In this document: piece after piece, positions 13,083 to 24,607 of the stretch | How positions within the stretch are numbered: position 1 is the stretch's first letter | Layout of the letters: each line of letters opens with the position of its first letter | NCBI GenBank assembly: GCA_032717465.1 | Contig: CM064671.1 | Location: 54,714,491-54,778,490 of the forward strand | Direction: 5' to 3' | Source of the DNA: Coenobita brevimanus | Taxonomy: Eukaryota; Arthropoda; Malacostraca; Decapoda; Coenobitidae | DNA length: 64,000 bases | Notes under the pieces: generated by a model | The model's database searches: none | What the model saw: the letters and a program-made list of their open reading frames with translations, nothing else | What the model was told of the DNA's origin: nothing | Position numbers and translations under genes: made by a program

Positions 13083-13385
13083 ATCATCATCAGCCATTTG
13101 AATATCCACTGCAGGACCAGCCTATCCCGACCAAAGTGGTAACGATAAAGCCTATGTATCTCTATCAAGTGGCTTTGGCTGTCTGGTAGATTGTATGTAG
13201 GGTTAGAAATGCTTGTAAGTTTGAATGTAATGTTGGAGTGGCTTTAGATGTGTTTGTAGTCTCTGAACCAAGTGTAATCGACTGACACAAGCTGACTGGT
13301 TGCAAGCATACTTTATAGTATGCGACAATGGCTCAACCACAGCACCCCTTATGTCCGCCAAAGCATTACGTGGCAGGGTGAACAC
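13083..13385 (-). mobile_element. second SINE-like copy, inverted, tail to tail
   Basis: Reverse complement of the 12655-12952 body: ggaccagcctatcccgacca, agcatactttatagtatgcg and gcaccccttatgtccgccaa all have counterparts. The divergence by eye is larger than for the 8824/12345 pair. The tRNA-like head is missing at its 5' end (13385), where the fragment abuts RTE sequence. Confidence 0.7.
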
Positions 13386-13389
13386 TCCT

Positions 13390-13489
13390 GAAAATAATTC
13401 TAGGCATGCCGTAAATAATTATGGTAAAACTATATCTCAGTGTCGCATGCCCCTATGTTTATTTTTTCCTAGTCTAAATCTAATTTAAG
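13390..13489 (-). mobile_element. fragment 4 of the nested minus-strand RTE LINE (RT palm)
   Basis: On the minus strand this encodes, with two stops, HRGMRH-DIVLP-LFTACLELFS. That matches the RGVRQGDTISPKLFTA block of RTE/BovB-type reverse transcriptases. It continues the reading that breaks off at 20514, where an I-like LINE is inserted. The 5' side of this block (KNK, for EKI) abuts the target duplication of that insertion. The rest of the RTE 3' end is absent, replaced by the SINE-like arm at 13385. Confidence 0.75.
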
Positions 13490-13500
13490 TGTAGCATTCT

Positions 13501-14082
13501 CCCCCGCTGCAGGGGGTCACCTTGACGTGGTAGCGGGGCTTGAAGCATGGTTGGCAGTGCCACCTACTTTGGAGGCGTGCCTACCTTTGTAGGGTTTGGC
13601 ATTAGTCGGCCATGTGGACCAAGCACCCCCTACATCACTGGTGGAGGAGGCCTGCTGGTGATGTTAGTCCCTGCCCATTTGCCACCTAGGGCAGGACTGT
13701 TACCTCCCCACGTGTTTGTCGTGCGTGGCGTCCCGTAATGCTAGGAGACGGGAGTCCTGGAGGTTGAGCAATGCTGCACAATGTGCCCTGCAGCTAGCAA
13801 TACACCTCTTTGGTCCCTTATTCTGGCTGGATGGGCGGCCTGGTTGGGCCTGACCAGGTCAATTGGCTGGTCATGCATTGGCCAGAGTCAAATGGGCACT
13901 GGGGGGCCTGGTGGCTCCTATCGTCCTGAAGTCACCCTTGCCCAGGTCCCCCGGTGGTTACCCACGTATACCCTCCCACCACCTCTGGGGTTGCCAGTGG
14001 TGTTGTCCCTGGCATACGACCTCCCCTTGTTGGACTCCATGGTGGGTGGAGGGGTGGGGGAATGAAGTTCGCTGTTTAATAT
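13501..14082 (+). promoter_or_regulatory. 5' leader of the I-like LINE
   Basis: A GC-rich leader of about 580 bases precedes ORF1. LINEs of this kind carry an internal promoter at the element 5' end, so the leader probably held it; no specific motif can be demonstrated. Apparent ORFs at 13547-14099 are chance frames. Confidence 0.4.
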
Positions 14083-15837
14083 ATGGAGCCAGTAAATAAA
14101 ACTGTTGTTGATGACACGGGCTCAGTCCTTGGACATTCTTCGACGACCACCCTTATCGCCACTCTGGAACCTTTCCAGGCCCCCAGTAACTTTCCTCCTC
14201 TGCCCCAGCATTCAACTGGGACTAGGAGGAAGCCACGTCGGGTTGGTTCGGCTCTAGGGTTAAGCTCGGAAGAAAAGAAGCCTGAGAAATATGCTAAATA
14301 TCTAGAGCTAAAATCCTCCACAGGTGGATCAGTGCTAGATATTGACATTTTTGAAATGCACCATGCCATCACCTCAGCATGTGAAAAAGAACCCAGAATA
14401 TCATCTCAGAGCGATGGAAGTATCCTCATTGAAGTGTCTTCACCCGAAGAGAGCTCGTAATTGATGCGTTTGACTTCAGCTTCTGGTTCAGAAGTTTGCT
14501 GCGTTCCACACAAGACATTCAACCAGTGCAAAGGAGTAATTTTTTCTTGTGACCTCCTCTGTTACTCAGAAGCACGATTGTTAGAGGAAATGCATTCTTA
14601 TGGGGTGGTAAATGTTGAGCGCCTCCATAAGAAAATAGACGGTATCCTAATCCCAACACCGACCTTGTTCCTGACATTTAACAGGTTAACGCTGCCCTCA
14701 GTTATGAAACTTGCTTGGCTGTCACTTCCTGTTAAGCCGTATGTGCCAACCCCAAAGCGATGTTTTCACTGTCAGGGCTAAGGCTATGTTAGTAAATTTT
14801 GTCGCCATTCACAAGCTGGTCTCTCTGGTGTCTGTGACTCATGTAGCAGACCAAGCCATACCGGTGATTGTACAGGCCCACTTAAATGCTATCACTGTGG
14901 AGGTCCTCATGCCGTATCTTCTAAGAGCTGTCCAATATACTGCCTGGAAAGGGAGATTTTGTCCACATGTACATGAGAAAGGGTTTCGTTTCCTGAAGCA
15001 AAGAGGATAGCCCAGACACTCTTTTTTCAGCCGGGAGTTACTCATGCCTCTGTCCTTTCTAAAACACCAGTGCGTCACCCTGTATCTCAGAGGCAGCTTC
15101 AACCCATTCCAGTACCCACTCCTTCAGTTCGTGATACACGGAACGCTGTCCCTATAGTTAGTACTGCTGGTAAGAATGATGTTTGCCTGATCGCTACTCT
15201 GACTGTTTCTGCCCCCACTTCGGTGGCTGACAACTTGCACACTTCTGTGGTGGTGGCAGACGACCACATTGACCGGATCACTTCTCCTGATGAAGCCAGT
15301 ATGCCCGAGGCTCCATTTGTACCTGGTAAACATCACTGTTGTTCATCAGAGTCCTCTGAACATGAAGACCAGCCACCTAAGGTCTCTGTTGTAGACCCTT
15401 CTGTTGACACCTCTCTTGTTCCCTCTGTCCAGCAGGCTGAAGGATCTAACCAGGAGACACCTGAAGCTGATGCTTCAGCTCTGGTCCAGTCCCCACCTGG
15501 GGATGTTGGACCGCACGTTGGTGCTTTAGATCTGAAGCATAGGATGGCCTCCTCAAATGACTCTAGATCTGTGGGCTCTACTTCCACTTCTGGGGCTTCT
15601 GGTGGGGGGACTGGCCGTCCTACACCTCCAAAGACAGCCCCCAAGCCACCTTCCAACCAAACTGGTATGCTCAATCCAAGAAGGAGTGTTGTAAAACTTA
15701 CTTCCACATCCTCACTTTTGTCTTCAGATGTTAGACAGAGGGTGCGGGTTTCTGGTTCTGGGCAGGCTCCTGTCAAGGGCCTTCATAAGCATCAATCAAA
15801 ACCCGCTCTCTTGTCAGGTGTACAGTCCCGCACTTAA
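14083..15837 (+). pseudogene. I-like LINE ORF1 (gag-like, CCHC knuckles) with three stops
   Basis: One frame of 584 codons broken by TAA at 14458, TAA at 14779 and TGA at 14974, with no frameshift. The product would be the RNA-binding protein of the retrotransposon. Around residue 227 a series of zinc knuckles is visible: CFHCQG-GYVSKFC (interrupted by the second stop), CDSCSRPSHTGDC and CYHCGGPHAVSSKSC. The C-terminal third is Ser/Pro/Thr-rich and probably disordered. It ends 16 bases before the ORF2 start. Confidence 0.85.
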
Positions 15838-18800
15838 TCATCATTCCTCCATTATGGGTTTCATCATCCAGTGGAACTGTTGGGGTTTATGTGCCGATTA
15901 TGAGGAATTGTGTCATCTGGTTTCTCAGTTTACTCCTCTGTGCATGTGTATCCAGGAGACCATGGTGGGTGATGCTGTTCCTTTCAGTCCATCTGGCTAC
16001 CATGCCTTTTATTCTAATCCTGTGCCGGGCCAAGGTCATCATGGAGGTGCTGCTATCTTCCTTCACAGGGATATTCCATACAATCATCTGGACATCTCCA
16101 CTCCCCTGCAGGCTGTCGCTGTCTGGATGTTTTTACATCGGCAATATACAGTTTGCAGTCTTTATCTTCCTCCTAGTGCTACTGTTGAAAGGGCGGATCT
16201 GGAACGCCTTTTTCATGGCCTTTCTTCTCCCTTTCTGTTACTAGGAGATATGAATGGTCACCATCCGCTATGGTGAAAACAGTGAGGCCAACCCTCGGGG
16301 TTTAAAACTGGCGTCTTTAGTGTAATATGAGGAGTTAGGCATTCTCAGTGCCAATAAAATGATTTATTTCCATAGTCAGACTGGATCTTTTACTGCCATT
16401 GATTTGTCTTAATGATCAGCTGATGCTGTTTTAGATTTTACCTGGGATGTGTTGCCAGACCTGTATGGCAGTGACCATTTTCCATTACTTTTAACTGTTA
16501 GTGCTGGTGGACCTCAGCCACGTCTTCCTCACTGGCTTCTGGATAAGGCTGACTGGCCAAGTTTCAGGGAATTAAGTTCCATTTCCCTTTCTGTCAACGA
16601 GTTTGGCTGTCTTACTGAGGCTGTGTCATATTTCTATACCGTGTTGCACTCAGCAGCCCTGTTATCTATTCCAAAAATGAAGGATCAGTTTCCTAAACGT
16701 CCAGTTCCTTGGTGGAACTCTGAGTGCAGTTCTGCAGTGAGAGGCAAATGAGTTGCCTTCTCTCGACTTCGTCGTCACCGTGGGAATCCTCGGTATTTGG
16801 TGGCATTTCAGAGGGCACGGGCTCATATGAGGCGGGTTTTAAAGGAGGCCAGGCGTCCATCCTGGAAGGGTTATGTTTCCTCCATCAATTTGAGGACTTC
16901 CATCACCCAGGTGTGGAACCAGGTAAGGAAAATTTCAGGAAAATTTACTGTTCCCTCCCCTCCTTTTTTATCTGCAGCAGGTGGAACTGTGGCTGATCCA
17001 CTTGCTGTTGCAGGGTTGCTTGCTGATAATTTTGCCAGTGTGTCAAAGAAGGTTGTAGATATGCCTTCAGCTTGCCACCGTTGGCGCCTAGAGTCTCGTG
17101 GTCTCAGTTTTGCCTCTGCTGGGGGAGAGCCTTACAATGTTCCAGTTTCAATTTCTGAACTCTAGGCAACTCTGTTGCAGTGCCATGATTCCTCTCCTGG
17201 TTATGATGATATTCCTTATGCCTTTTTATGCCACCTGTCTGATGAGTCTCTGTTGTTTTTGCTTTCACTGTTTAATAAGATCTGGTGTTCTGGGGAGTTT
17301 CCGGCTTGTTGGGGTGTTGCTGTAGTTATCCCAATCACCAAACCAGGTAAGGACCACCTACAGGTAACGAATTATCGGCCTATTTCTTTGACGTCTTGTA
17401 TATGTAAAGTTTTGGAAAAGATGGTCAATGTTAGGCTTGTGTGGTTTTTAGAAAGAGGTGACTTCTTATCCCCTGCCCAGTATGGTTTTTGAAAGATGCG
17501 ATCTACCTCCGATGCACTGCTGTCCTTGGAATCTTCTGTCTGTGAGGCTTTCTCCACTAACCAACACCAGGTCACGGTCTTCTTCGATCTGGAAAAGGCA
17601 TATGACACTACCTGGCATCATGGTATTTTACTCTCTCTTCATGAGTTTGGTCTTTGTGGACGCTTACCTATTTTTATTCAACAGTTTTTATCTAACCGAA
17701 TTTTAAGGGTGCGAGTGGGAGGAGTGCTTTCTACTGCCTGAGCAGTAGAAGATGGAGTACCACAGGGGAGTATCCTTAGTGTTACTCTGTTTGCTGTAGC
17801 CATTAACAGCATCATCAGTGTACTTCCTGATGGTGTACGAGGATCACTGTATGTCGATGACCTCTTGATTTCCTTCACCGCTTCTAGAATGTCTCTGATA
17901 AAGAGGAAGTTGCAGCTGGTTCTCAATCTAATTTCTGACTGGGCAGAAACTCGCAGTTTCCATTTTTCTTCAACAAAGACAGTGGCTATGCATTTTTGTC
18001 GTCTTCAAGGGGTACACCCAGACCCTAACTTGTATTTCTATGGTAGGAGAATATCCTGTGTGGACGAGACGTGGTTTCTGGATCTTCTGTTTGGTAGATG
18101 ACTAACCTGGGTCCATCATATTCATGCTGTTAAGGTGGCTTGTCTTAAAGCTCTGAGTCTTTTGAGGGTTTTAGCTCATACCTCTTGGGGTGCTGACCGT
18201 CAGACCCTCCTCCTCTTGCATAGGTCTCTTATTCTTCCTAATCTTGAATATGGGTGTGAGGTCTACTCCTCTGCGACAGATGCCCATCTCCGGTTGTTAA
18301 ATTCTGTGCATCATGCTGGAGTACGTCTGGCAACCGGGGCATTCAGATCATCCTCGATTCCAAGCTTATTGGTAGATGCTGGTGTACTCCTCTTGGATCT
18401 GCGACGCCAGTTGCTAATGATGAGATGTTGGTATCATCTTCACCACATTCCAGACTCAGTTTCTTGTGCCATAATCTCCCAGGATTCCCAGTCTTCTGTT
18501 TTTGACACCGGTCCTAATTTGCCAAAGCCATTTGGTTATAGGGTCCGATCTGTTATGTTAGCCCTCTCTGTTCCAAGACTGGCAATTTATCCACATCGGA
18601 TCCCAAGGGTGGGTTCTTGGCTGCTCCCTCGTGTGACATTCTGTAGGTCCGTTGTTGGAAGAAAGGGCTCACTTCCCTCTCAGGTGTCCCTCTCCCTCTT
18701 TTTAGAACATGCCTCCGTTCATGAGGGTTCTGTCCTCATCTATGCTGACAGGTCTAAGACTGATACTGGAGTAGGATTTGGTGTTGTATTCCCTTCCTTT

Positions 18801-18955
18801 AGTAGAGGTGGTAGCCTTCCTGGCATTACTTCAATGTATACGGGGGATCTGATTCCAATTTTATATGCTGTTAAAATTATTAATACTCTCCCCCAATCCT
18901 TTTTTTTAATTTTTAGTGACTCGTATAGTGCTTTGTCTGCACTGGAGTCTTTTAA

Positions 18956-19711
18956 CCCGTCACGTCCCAAGCTATTTCACACCTCTGACACCCCCGAATC
19001 CTGAGGTATTTTCGAAAAAAATTTTTTGGCTAAAACCTCCGCTTTTGGTGAAAAACATCGAAAATTCAAAAAGAAATCGCTCACCTGAGGTTTAAAATAC
19101 TCGATCCAGGTACCAGTAACTCCATACCTAACTGGATTTTCTAACAGGCTGGCACCAAAGAAAACGAGTTCTATGGGAGGGTAACTATTTCACACCACTC
19201 ATAAACGGTATTTATTTATTTACTTGGTACGAATTTACATTAGTACGAGAGTATATTGGTTTTCAAACAGTAATATAGGCATTACAAGCATTGTTTCACT
19301 CACTAACTCATCACCATACCTGACCTAGTTTTGCCAAATTACCTGATCATTATTTCTGACTGTTACTTCCTCTAATGCTATGTAAACTTTGTCCTCCACA
19401 TTGTCATCGATTGGGGAATCACTCTGGCCCTGAATGTCTTTACTGGCCAGGTCACTGATAACAGGTGAATTGCCGAGACAATGGCATGAGGGGGGGAGGG
19501 GGGAGGGTATTCGGTGTAAGACATTGTCCCTGCTTGGCATCTTGAAGAGGAATAGAGGAAGGTGTCCCGTGTATGTGTACGAAAAATCACGCGCGAAATT
19601 TGAAAATGTGCAAATTAGGGACCTTGCAATTGCATGACGTACCAGTACGTTGCCGGGACTGACAAATGCAAAATGTTGCAACGTACCCATACGTCGATGG
19701 GATGTGGCGGG
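18956..19711 (-). mobile_element. piggyBac-like element, 756 bases, in TTAA
   Basis: The segment is bounded by TTAA at 18952-18955 and 19712-19715. Its ends are CCCGTCACGTCCC and, in reverse complement, CCCGCCACATCCC, matching at 11 of 13 positions and starting CCC as piggyBac termini do. Removing it with one TTAA restores the LINE frame (...LESFN|TSHPLVL...), which confirms a precise insertion. It is too short to encode a transposase. Confidence 0.9.
19325..19690 (-). pseudogene. possible N-terminal transposase remnant in the piggyBac-like element
   Basis: A minus-strand open frame of 121 codons inside the piggyBac-like element, starting just inside its right terminus. The acidic stretch near its end (DNVEDKVYIALEEV) resembles the acidic N-terminal region of piggyBac transposases only in character. 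No catalytic DDD region is present. If real, it is the 5' stub of an internally deleted element; it may equally be non-coding. Confidence 0.35.
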
Positions 19712-20513
19712 TTAATACATCCCATCCATTGGTTTTGTCAATTTTAGAGTGACTTTTTCTTCTTGGCTGTCATGGCCGCTGTGTAGACTTCTGTTGGGTA
19801 CCCGCACATGTTGGTGTGGTGGGCAATGAGAGGGCAGATACTTTAGCTAAAGCTGCATCTTATCAAGAGCCCCCAACTGACTACCCACTTCCTGCTTCTG
19901 ATGTAAAACCTTACTTGCGGTACGCAATTCGTACGTGTTGGCAGAGACTGTGAGGTGTTGTTTCTCACAATAAACTAAAAGAAATCTGAGAGTGGTTGTG
20001 CCAAGGGTTCTTCCCTCTATGTCTCAGCGATTGGAGATGGCTCTTGCAAGGCTTTGCATAGGGCATTCGCGGCTTACACATGAGTTCCTGATGAATGGTG
20101 AATCTCAACCATACTGTGATGACTGCCTTGTTCCCCTTACTGTCCGTCACTTGCTGGTCGAGTGTCCGAGTCTGGGGGACCTGCGTCAGAATTTCCTCCA
20201 TAGGCATAAGGAGGCAGATGGTGCCTACTGTTTGTCCTTGATGCTTGGTGATGCCTCTAGCGATTTTACTGATGTTTTTAGTTTTCTTCAGGAGGCGAGC
20301 CTCCTTCCACTTTTATAAGTAACTGATATTTTATAAACTATTCTTTTATTATTTTCAGTGTTTTATTCCAACTAACAGATATTAACTTTAATTTGAACAT
20401 GCACTTTTTCTTTTCCTGTGTGTTTTACCTTGTCGTCCAGCAGCATATAACCCTAGCAGTTGCGCCGCCAGATTTTAATTATTTGAAATCAATCAATCAA
20501 TCAATGTAGCATT

Positions 20514-20704
20514 TTCTCTTTATATACTGTATGTTTTCCAGTAGATTTACAGTGTTCTCATTTATTTCTCTTTCCCACAATAAATTTAGAATTGCTGTGT
20601 ACTGCACCGAGTCAAAACCTTTTTTTGTAATCAACAAATTCTAAGCACAATGGCTTTATTATATTCTGTAGTTTTCTCAGTTAGCTGATTCTTTGCCTAT
20701 AGAA
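20514..20704 (-). mobile_element. fragment 3 of the nested minus-strand RTE LINE
   Basis: The minus strand encodes NQLTEKTTEYNKAIVLRI, then a decayed DYEKAFDSV block (LQKKVLTRCSTQQF, frame-shifted) and ENTVNLLENIQ. These are the RT palm A region of RTE/BovB-like elements. It lies between the I-like LINE on the left and the Jockey-like LINE on the right. Confidence 0.75.
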
Positions 20705-20705
20705 G

Positions 20706-22875
20706 GCACAGATAGGAGGATAGAAACCGTAAGAGGGCATTTTGGAAATTAAAGATTTATGCCACACTCGATCGAAAGTCTTTGAGATGTCAAATGCAAT
20801 GGCAAAGCTTTCGCCAAAGTCCCGAAAGGAGGATGACCAGGAGTCTGAAGGGTAGGTAAGAAGATCGCCAGTGTAGCGTCCCTGACAGAACCCATACCCA
20901 TGATCAGAAAGAAGGCTGTGATATGAAAGATGCTTTAAAATTTTTCTGTTAAGAATTTACTTTTTTGAGATACAGGATGTTAAAGCAATTGGACAATAAT
21001 TAGACGGTTGGGAATGGTCTCCTTTCTTTGGGACTGGCTGAATGGGAGGAAACTTCCAGCAAGAAGGAAAGGTACAAGTTCACAAACAAAGGCGAAAGAG
21101 TTTACCTAGGCAGTGTGTAAGCACAGAAGCACAATTCTTGAGGACAACAGGAGGGACTCCATCAGGCCCATATGCATTGTTAGTATTATAGCCAGTGATG
21201 GCAGAAAATACATCAGCTGAAGAAATTTTAATGTCAGCCATGAGGAAATCGTAGAGGGGAAGTGATGGAGAGACAGCACCGAAATCATCTAAGGTGGAAT
21301 TGAAGGAGAAAGTCTGAGTGAAGAGATCTGCTTTATCAGTAGAAGAAATAGCTATAGACCCATCAGAATAAAAAAGAGGAGGGAAAAATGATGAGGTAAA
21401 GTTGTCAGAAAGGATTTTGGCAAGGTCCCAGAAGGAGCGGGAAGAATTCGAGTAGGAGAGTTGAGAGCATTTATTACGGACGAAATCATTTTTAGCAGAG
21501 CGAAGAACAGACTTAGCTCGATTCCGGGCAGAAACGTAAGCAAGATGTGATTCAGGGGTGGGTTGGCTCTCTTACTTTTTATTGGCCCTCTCCTTGTTGT
21601 GGACAGCATTAGAACAAGTGTGATTAAACCAAGGTTTTCTTGCATTAATCAAAGGAAATGAGGAAGGAATGTATGCTTCCATGCCCGAGAGAATAACCTC
21701 CGTCATACACAAGGCACACTCACTTGGCTCAAGGCCATGGAAAGAATAATCATTCCAGGGAAAATCAAAGGTACTACCTGAGGGTTTCCCAACCCACAGC
21801 TCCAAAGTACCACAGTCGACATTTCTTTGGAGGGTCCACAGGCCGTATCGGAGCAATAGGACAGGTCAAGGTAATAAGGATGTGATCCGAAGAGCCCAAC
21901 AGAGAGGAAAGATTAACAATGTGAGCAGAAGGATTAGTTGTCAGAAAGAAGTCAAGTATGTTGGAGCTCTCCCCAAGGCGGTCAGGGATACAGGTAGGGT
22001 GCTGTACAAGCTGCTCTAGTTCATATTAGAATAGAAAAGATGTAGGCTTGTTCACCAGGTGAACCAGTGAAAGGAGAGGAGAGCCAAAGGTGGTGGTGAA
22101 CATTGAAATCTCCTAGAATGGAGATTTCAGAGAAAGGAGAAATGGATAGAATGTGTTCCATCGTAGAAGAATGATAGTCGAAGAATTTTTCATTGTCAGA
22201 AGAATTAGGATATAAGTAAACAGCACAGATATATTTGGTCAGAGATTGACAAGAAAGCCAAAGCCAGAGAGTAGAGAATTCAGAAGAATCAAGTTCAGGA
22301 ACACGAGAGCAAGATAAATCGTTGTGTACATATACACAACAGCCACCTTTGGCTCTGCAATGAGTATAGGGAAAGTAGGAGGAAACAGAAAAGGGTTTGC
22401 TGTCAGTTGCCTCTGACAACTGAGTCTCTGACAGGAAACGAAGGTGAGGTTTAGAGGAGGAGCGGTGATGTTCAACGGAGAGAAAGTTAGAGGAAAGGCC
22501 TCAAATGTTGCAGAAATGAAGAAGAAATGAGTCAGACAGTGGTTGCAGGCATCTCTCTGAGTCATCACCGGGAGAGGGGCGGATGGTGAGGGAATTTATG
22601 GTCCTCCCGGGGGACTCCGAGGCCAGATTTAATTGCGCCATTTTTCTTTTTTAATTTTAAAAAGGAAGTGTAGTGTGTACTGTGCAGGTAGTTTGGTGTT
22701 GACAGTTAGAGAAACTTGTACTGGAGAGCATGCTGACCTACTCTCTGTGTTATTGAAACACTGAAAAAGTTCAGCAAAGGGGGTTGGTCAGGAACTAGTC
22801 GCGAGGGCTAATGAAACGGGAACTCCAGCTCTCCCTGTCATCAGCTTTCCACCCACCTTGGGAGTACTGCTCTGC
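20706..22875 (-). mobile_element. Jockey-like LINE, inverted 5' part
   Basis: Minus-strand 5' part of a Jockey-like LINE: untranslated leader, an ORF2 start near 22642, endonuclease (YVHNDLSCSRVPEL, ISILGDFNVHHHLWL), and RT up to FGESFAIAFDISKTFDRVWH at about 20780 followed by SYGFYPPI-type residues near 20720. Frames are broken in several places. The RT breaks off exactly where the plus-strand part starting near 22880 picks up, so both are halves of one insertion with a 5' inversion. Confidence 0.85.
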
Positions 22876-22879
22876 TCGA

Positions 22880-23928
22880 CTGGTGTTACAGTCTACTCCT
22901 CATATCAACAGTGGTGTTCCTTAGGGCTCTCTGCTATTACCAACTCTCTTCCTTTTATTCATCAATGATATTCTACGCTGTACATCTAACCCTATCCAAT
23001 CGTATGCTCATGATTCCACCATTCACCTTTCTATTGGGTTCCTGCAACATCCATCTCAACAGTTACGTCAACAAACAAGAGATGAGGCTATGGCAAATCT
23101 CGTATCTCTGACTGGGGTAAAAATAGTCTTGTTGCTTGTAATGCATCAAAAACTCAGTTTTTATACCTATCAAAACAACACAATCTTCCACAGGAGTACC
23201 CACTAATGTTTAATAATATCCACCTCAATCCTGCATCATCCTTGAACATGCTTGGGGTTTCATTCACTCGGGACTTATCTTGGAAAGATCATAATGCATC
23301 CCTTGTAAAATCTGCTTCCAAGAGATTAGGTGTGCTAAGCTGACTCCGTACCTTCTTCATCTCTGCACAGTTGTTGATTTTATTCACAGGTTTTATTCGC
23401 CCCTGTGTAGAGTACAACTCTCATGTGTGAGGAGGCTCCCCACATACAGCTCTTCTCAATAGGATGAAGTCAAAGGCTTTTTGTCTTATCAACTCTCCTC
23501 TTACTGGCTCCCTTCACCCTCTGTCTCGTCCCGCACTGTTGCCTCTTTATCTCTTTTCTATCGCTACTTCAATGGTCGCTGCTCCTCTGAACTGTCTGCA
23601 TGCATCCCTCCACCTTTACGACGAGCACGTAGCATCTCTCTAGCAACAAACTCTCCTCCCTTTTTCTGTCCAGCTCTCTAATGCAAGAGTTAACCGTTAC
23701 TCCCAGTCCTTCATTTATGCAACGGGTCAACTCCGGAACTGTCTCCCTCTGTCTGTATTTCCTACTTCCCATGATCTCCAATCTTTCAAAAACATTGTCT
23801 CCAGGCATCTCGAAATGAACGGGTCTTGAATTTGGCTCCCTTTTGTAGTGTTTTTGTTTTTTTCTTGGAAGGAACGGTTTGCGGACCCCTGGCCTTTGGT
23901 TCCTTCTTTCTTGCATTAAAAAAAAAAA
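22880..23928 (+). mobile_element. Jockey-like LINE, 3' part in opposite orientation
   Basis: The plus strand reads from the NSGVP.GS-like RT block (atcaacagtggtgttcctta) through a degraded FINDI..YA.D block, then RISDWGKNSLVACNASKTQF, YLSKQHNLP, LNMLGVSFTRDLSWK and RLGVLS-LRTFF. It ends with NARVNRYSQSFIYATGQLRNCL and an A run at 23918-23928. Together with 20706-22875 it makes one nearly full element. No target duplication is evident. Confidence 0.85.
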
Positions 23929-24599
23929 TGGTCAGTAGTTGAATACATGCTTTGGAATCCTGCTTGCTCACAGGTTGGTTTTCTTCCAAATATGTTGTTA
24001 TTCTGTTCGTAAGAACTTTAGTGAATAGTTTGTAAATAACTGGTACGGTAATAAGCAAATGGGTCGATAGATAATAATCTTTTGAGTCGCCTTTCTTCTA
24101 AAGTAAGATTACTGTTCTATTACACCATGTTTTGGGAATTTGCTTCTTCTTTATTTCTTCTTTATCCATCCATCGACGCATCATCCAATCCTATGTCGCC
24201 CCATGAGGAGCGTAGGAACCCGGGACTAGGCAAGTTGGTCCTGACATTTAAGATGAGAGTTACACTGAGTAAATATGCGGACAAACCTGTTTTGTATTTC
24301 TACTCCTGCATCCGACAGTAAATCTGCTACTATTCCTTCTTCTCCTAGGGCATTCCCTCTCCATACTTTTAGATGAAATAATTCATTTCTTCTGGTGTTA
24401 CCTCTGGTATTTCATTTGTGTCAACTAAAAAGTTAGCTACCAGTAGTATTGTCTTTGATGACTACAGTTCTTTGTAACATTCTTCGACTCTCTTGACCAT
24501 CCTATCTTTGTATTTAACAACTTCAGTGAAATTATTTGTGGCTTTCCTAGTGCCATTTTACTTCGGACCTCTTTCAGGCTGTTCCCTTTTTTGGTGGGC
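23929..24599 (-). mobile_element. fragment 2 of the nested minus-strand RTE LINE
   Basis: Minus strand, high to low: EFRKG-like residues and VVKYKDRMVKRVEECYKEL (about 24500), a KAPGED..I-like block (about 24330, degenerate), then KKGDSKDY, VIYKLFTKVLTNRI, LEENQP and EQAGFQSMYSTTDH. These are RT domains 0 to 2 of an RTE/BovB-like LINE. A fragment of SINE family C (24165-24275) is inserted in it. Confidence 0.82.
24165..24275 (-). mobile_element. antisense fragment of SINE family C
   Basis: On the plus strand tccatccatcgacgcatcat, gccccatgaggagcgtagga and gttggtcctgacatttaaga are the complements of the 3' part of the repeats at 28540-28670 and 35800-35905. Inserted within the RTE fragment. 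Confidence 0.8.
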
Positions 24600-24607
24600 T
24601 TCTTTGA

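Larger units (their letters stand above)
15854..20317 (+). pseudogene. I-like LINE ORF2: endonuclease, RT, RNase H (broken)
   Basis: It starts at ATG 15854 (MGFIIQWNCWGL, the usual endonuclease N terminus). The AP-endonuclease motifs QETMV, GDMNGHHPLW and GSDHFPLLL follow. RT motifs are NYRPISLTSC, FFDLEKAYDTTWH, EDGVPQGSILS and YVDDLLIS, with Val in place of the usual Ala in Y[AV]DD. RNase H begins at IYADRSKTDTGVGFGVV (about 18738) and resumes after the piggyBac insert with HVGVVGNERADTLAKAA (about 19805). The C-terminal zinc motif is YCDDC...HLLVEC. Frameshifts occur near 16275 and elsewhere, with stops at 16742, 17163, 17491, 17739 and 18099. Confidence 0.88.
13499..20504 (+). mobile_element. 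near full-length I-like LINE, degenerate, with piggyBac insert
   Basis: A non-LTR retrotransposon flanked by a 9-base target duplication TGTAGCATT (13490-13498 and 20505-20513). It starts at the GC-rich 5' leader (ctgcagggggtcaccttgac), has ORF1 at 14083-15837 and ORF2 from 15854 to about 20318, and ends in (AATC)n. ORF2 carries endonuclease, RT and RNase H, the order seen in I-clade elements. About 6.2 kb remain after subtracting the 756-base insertion at 18956-19711. Several stops and frameshifts make it inactive. It is inserted in an antisense RTE LINE whose pieces lie on both sides. Confidence 0.9.

Noticed and set aside
13547..14099. Several overlapping plus-strand frames as coding
   Set aside because: They lie in the GC-rich leader of the I-like LINE, upstream of its recognisable ORF1, and have no motif.
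19434..19637. Plus-strand frame inside the piggyBac-like element
   Set aside because: Shadow of the opposite strand, with no motif.
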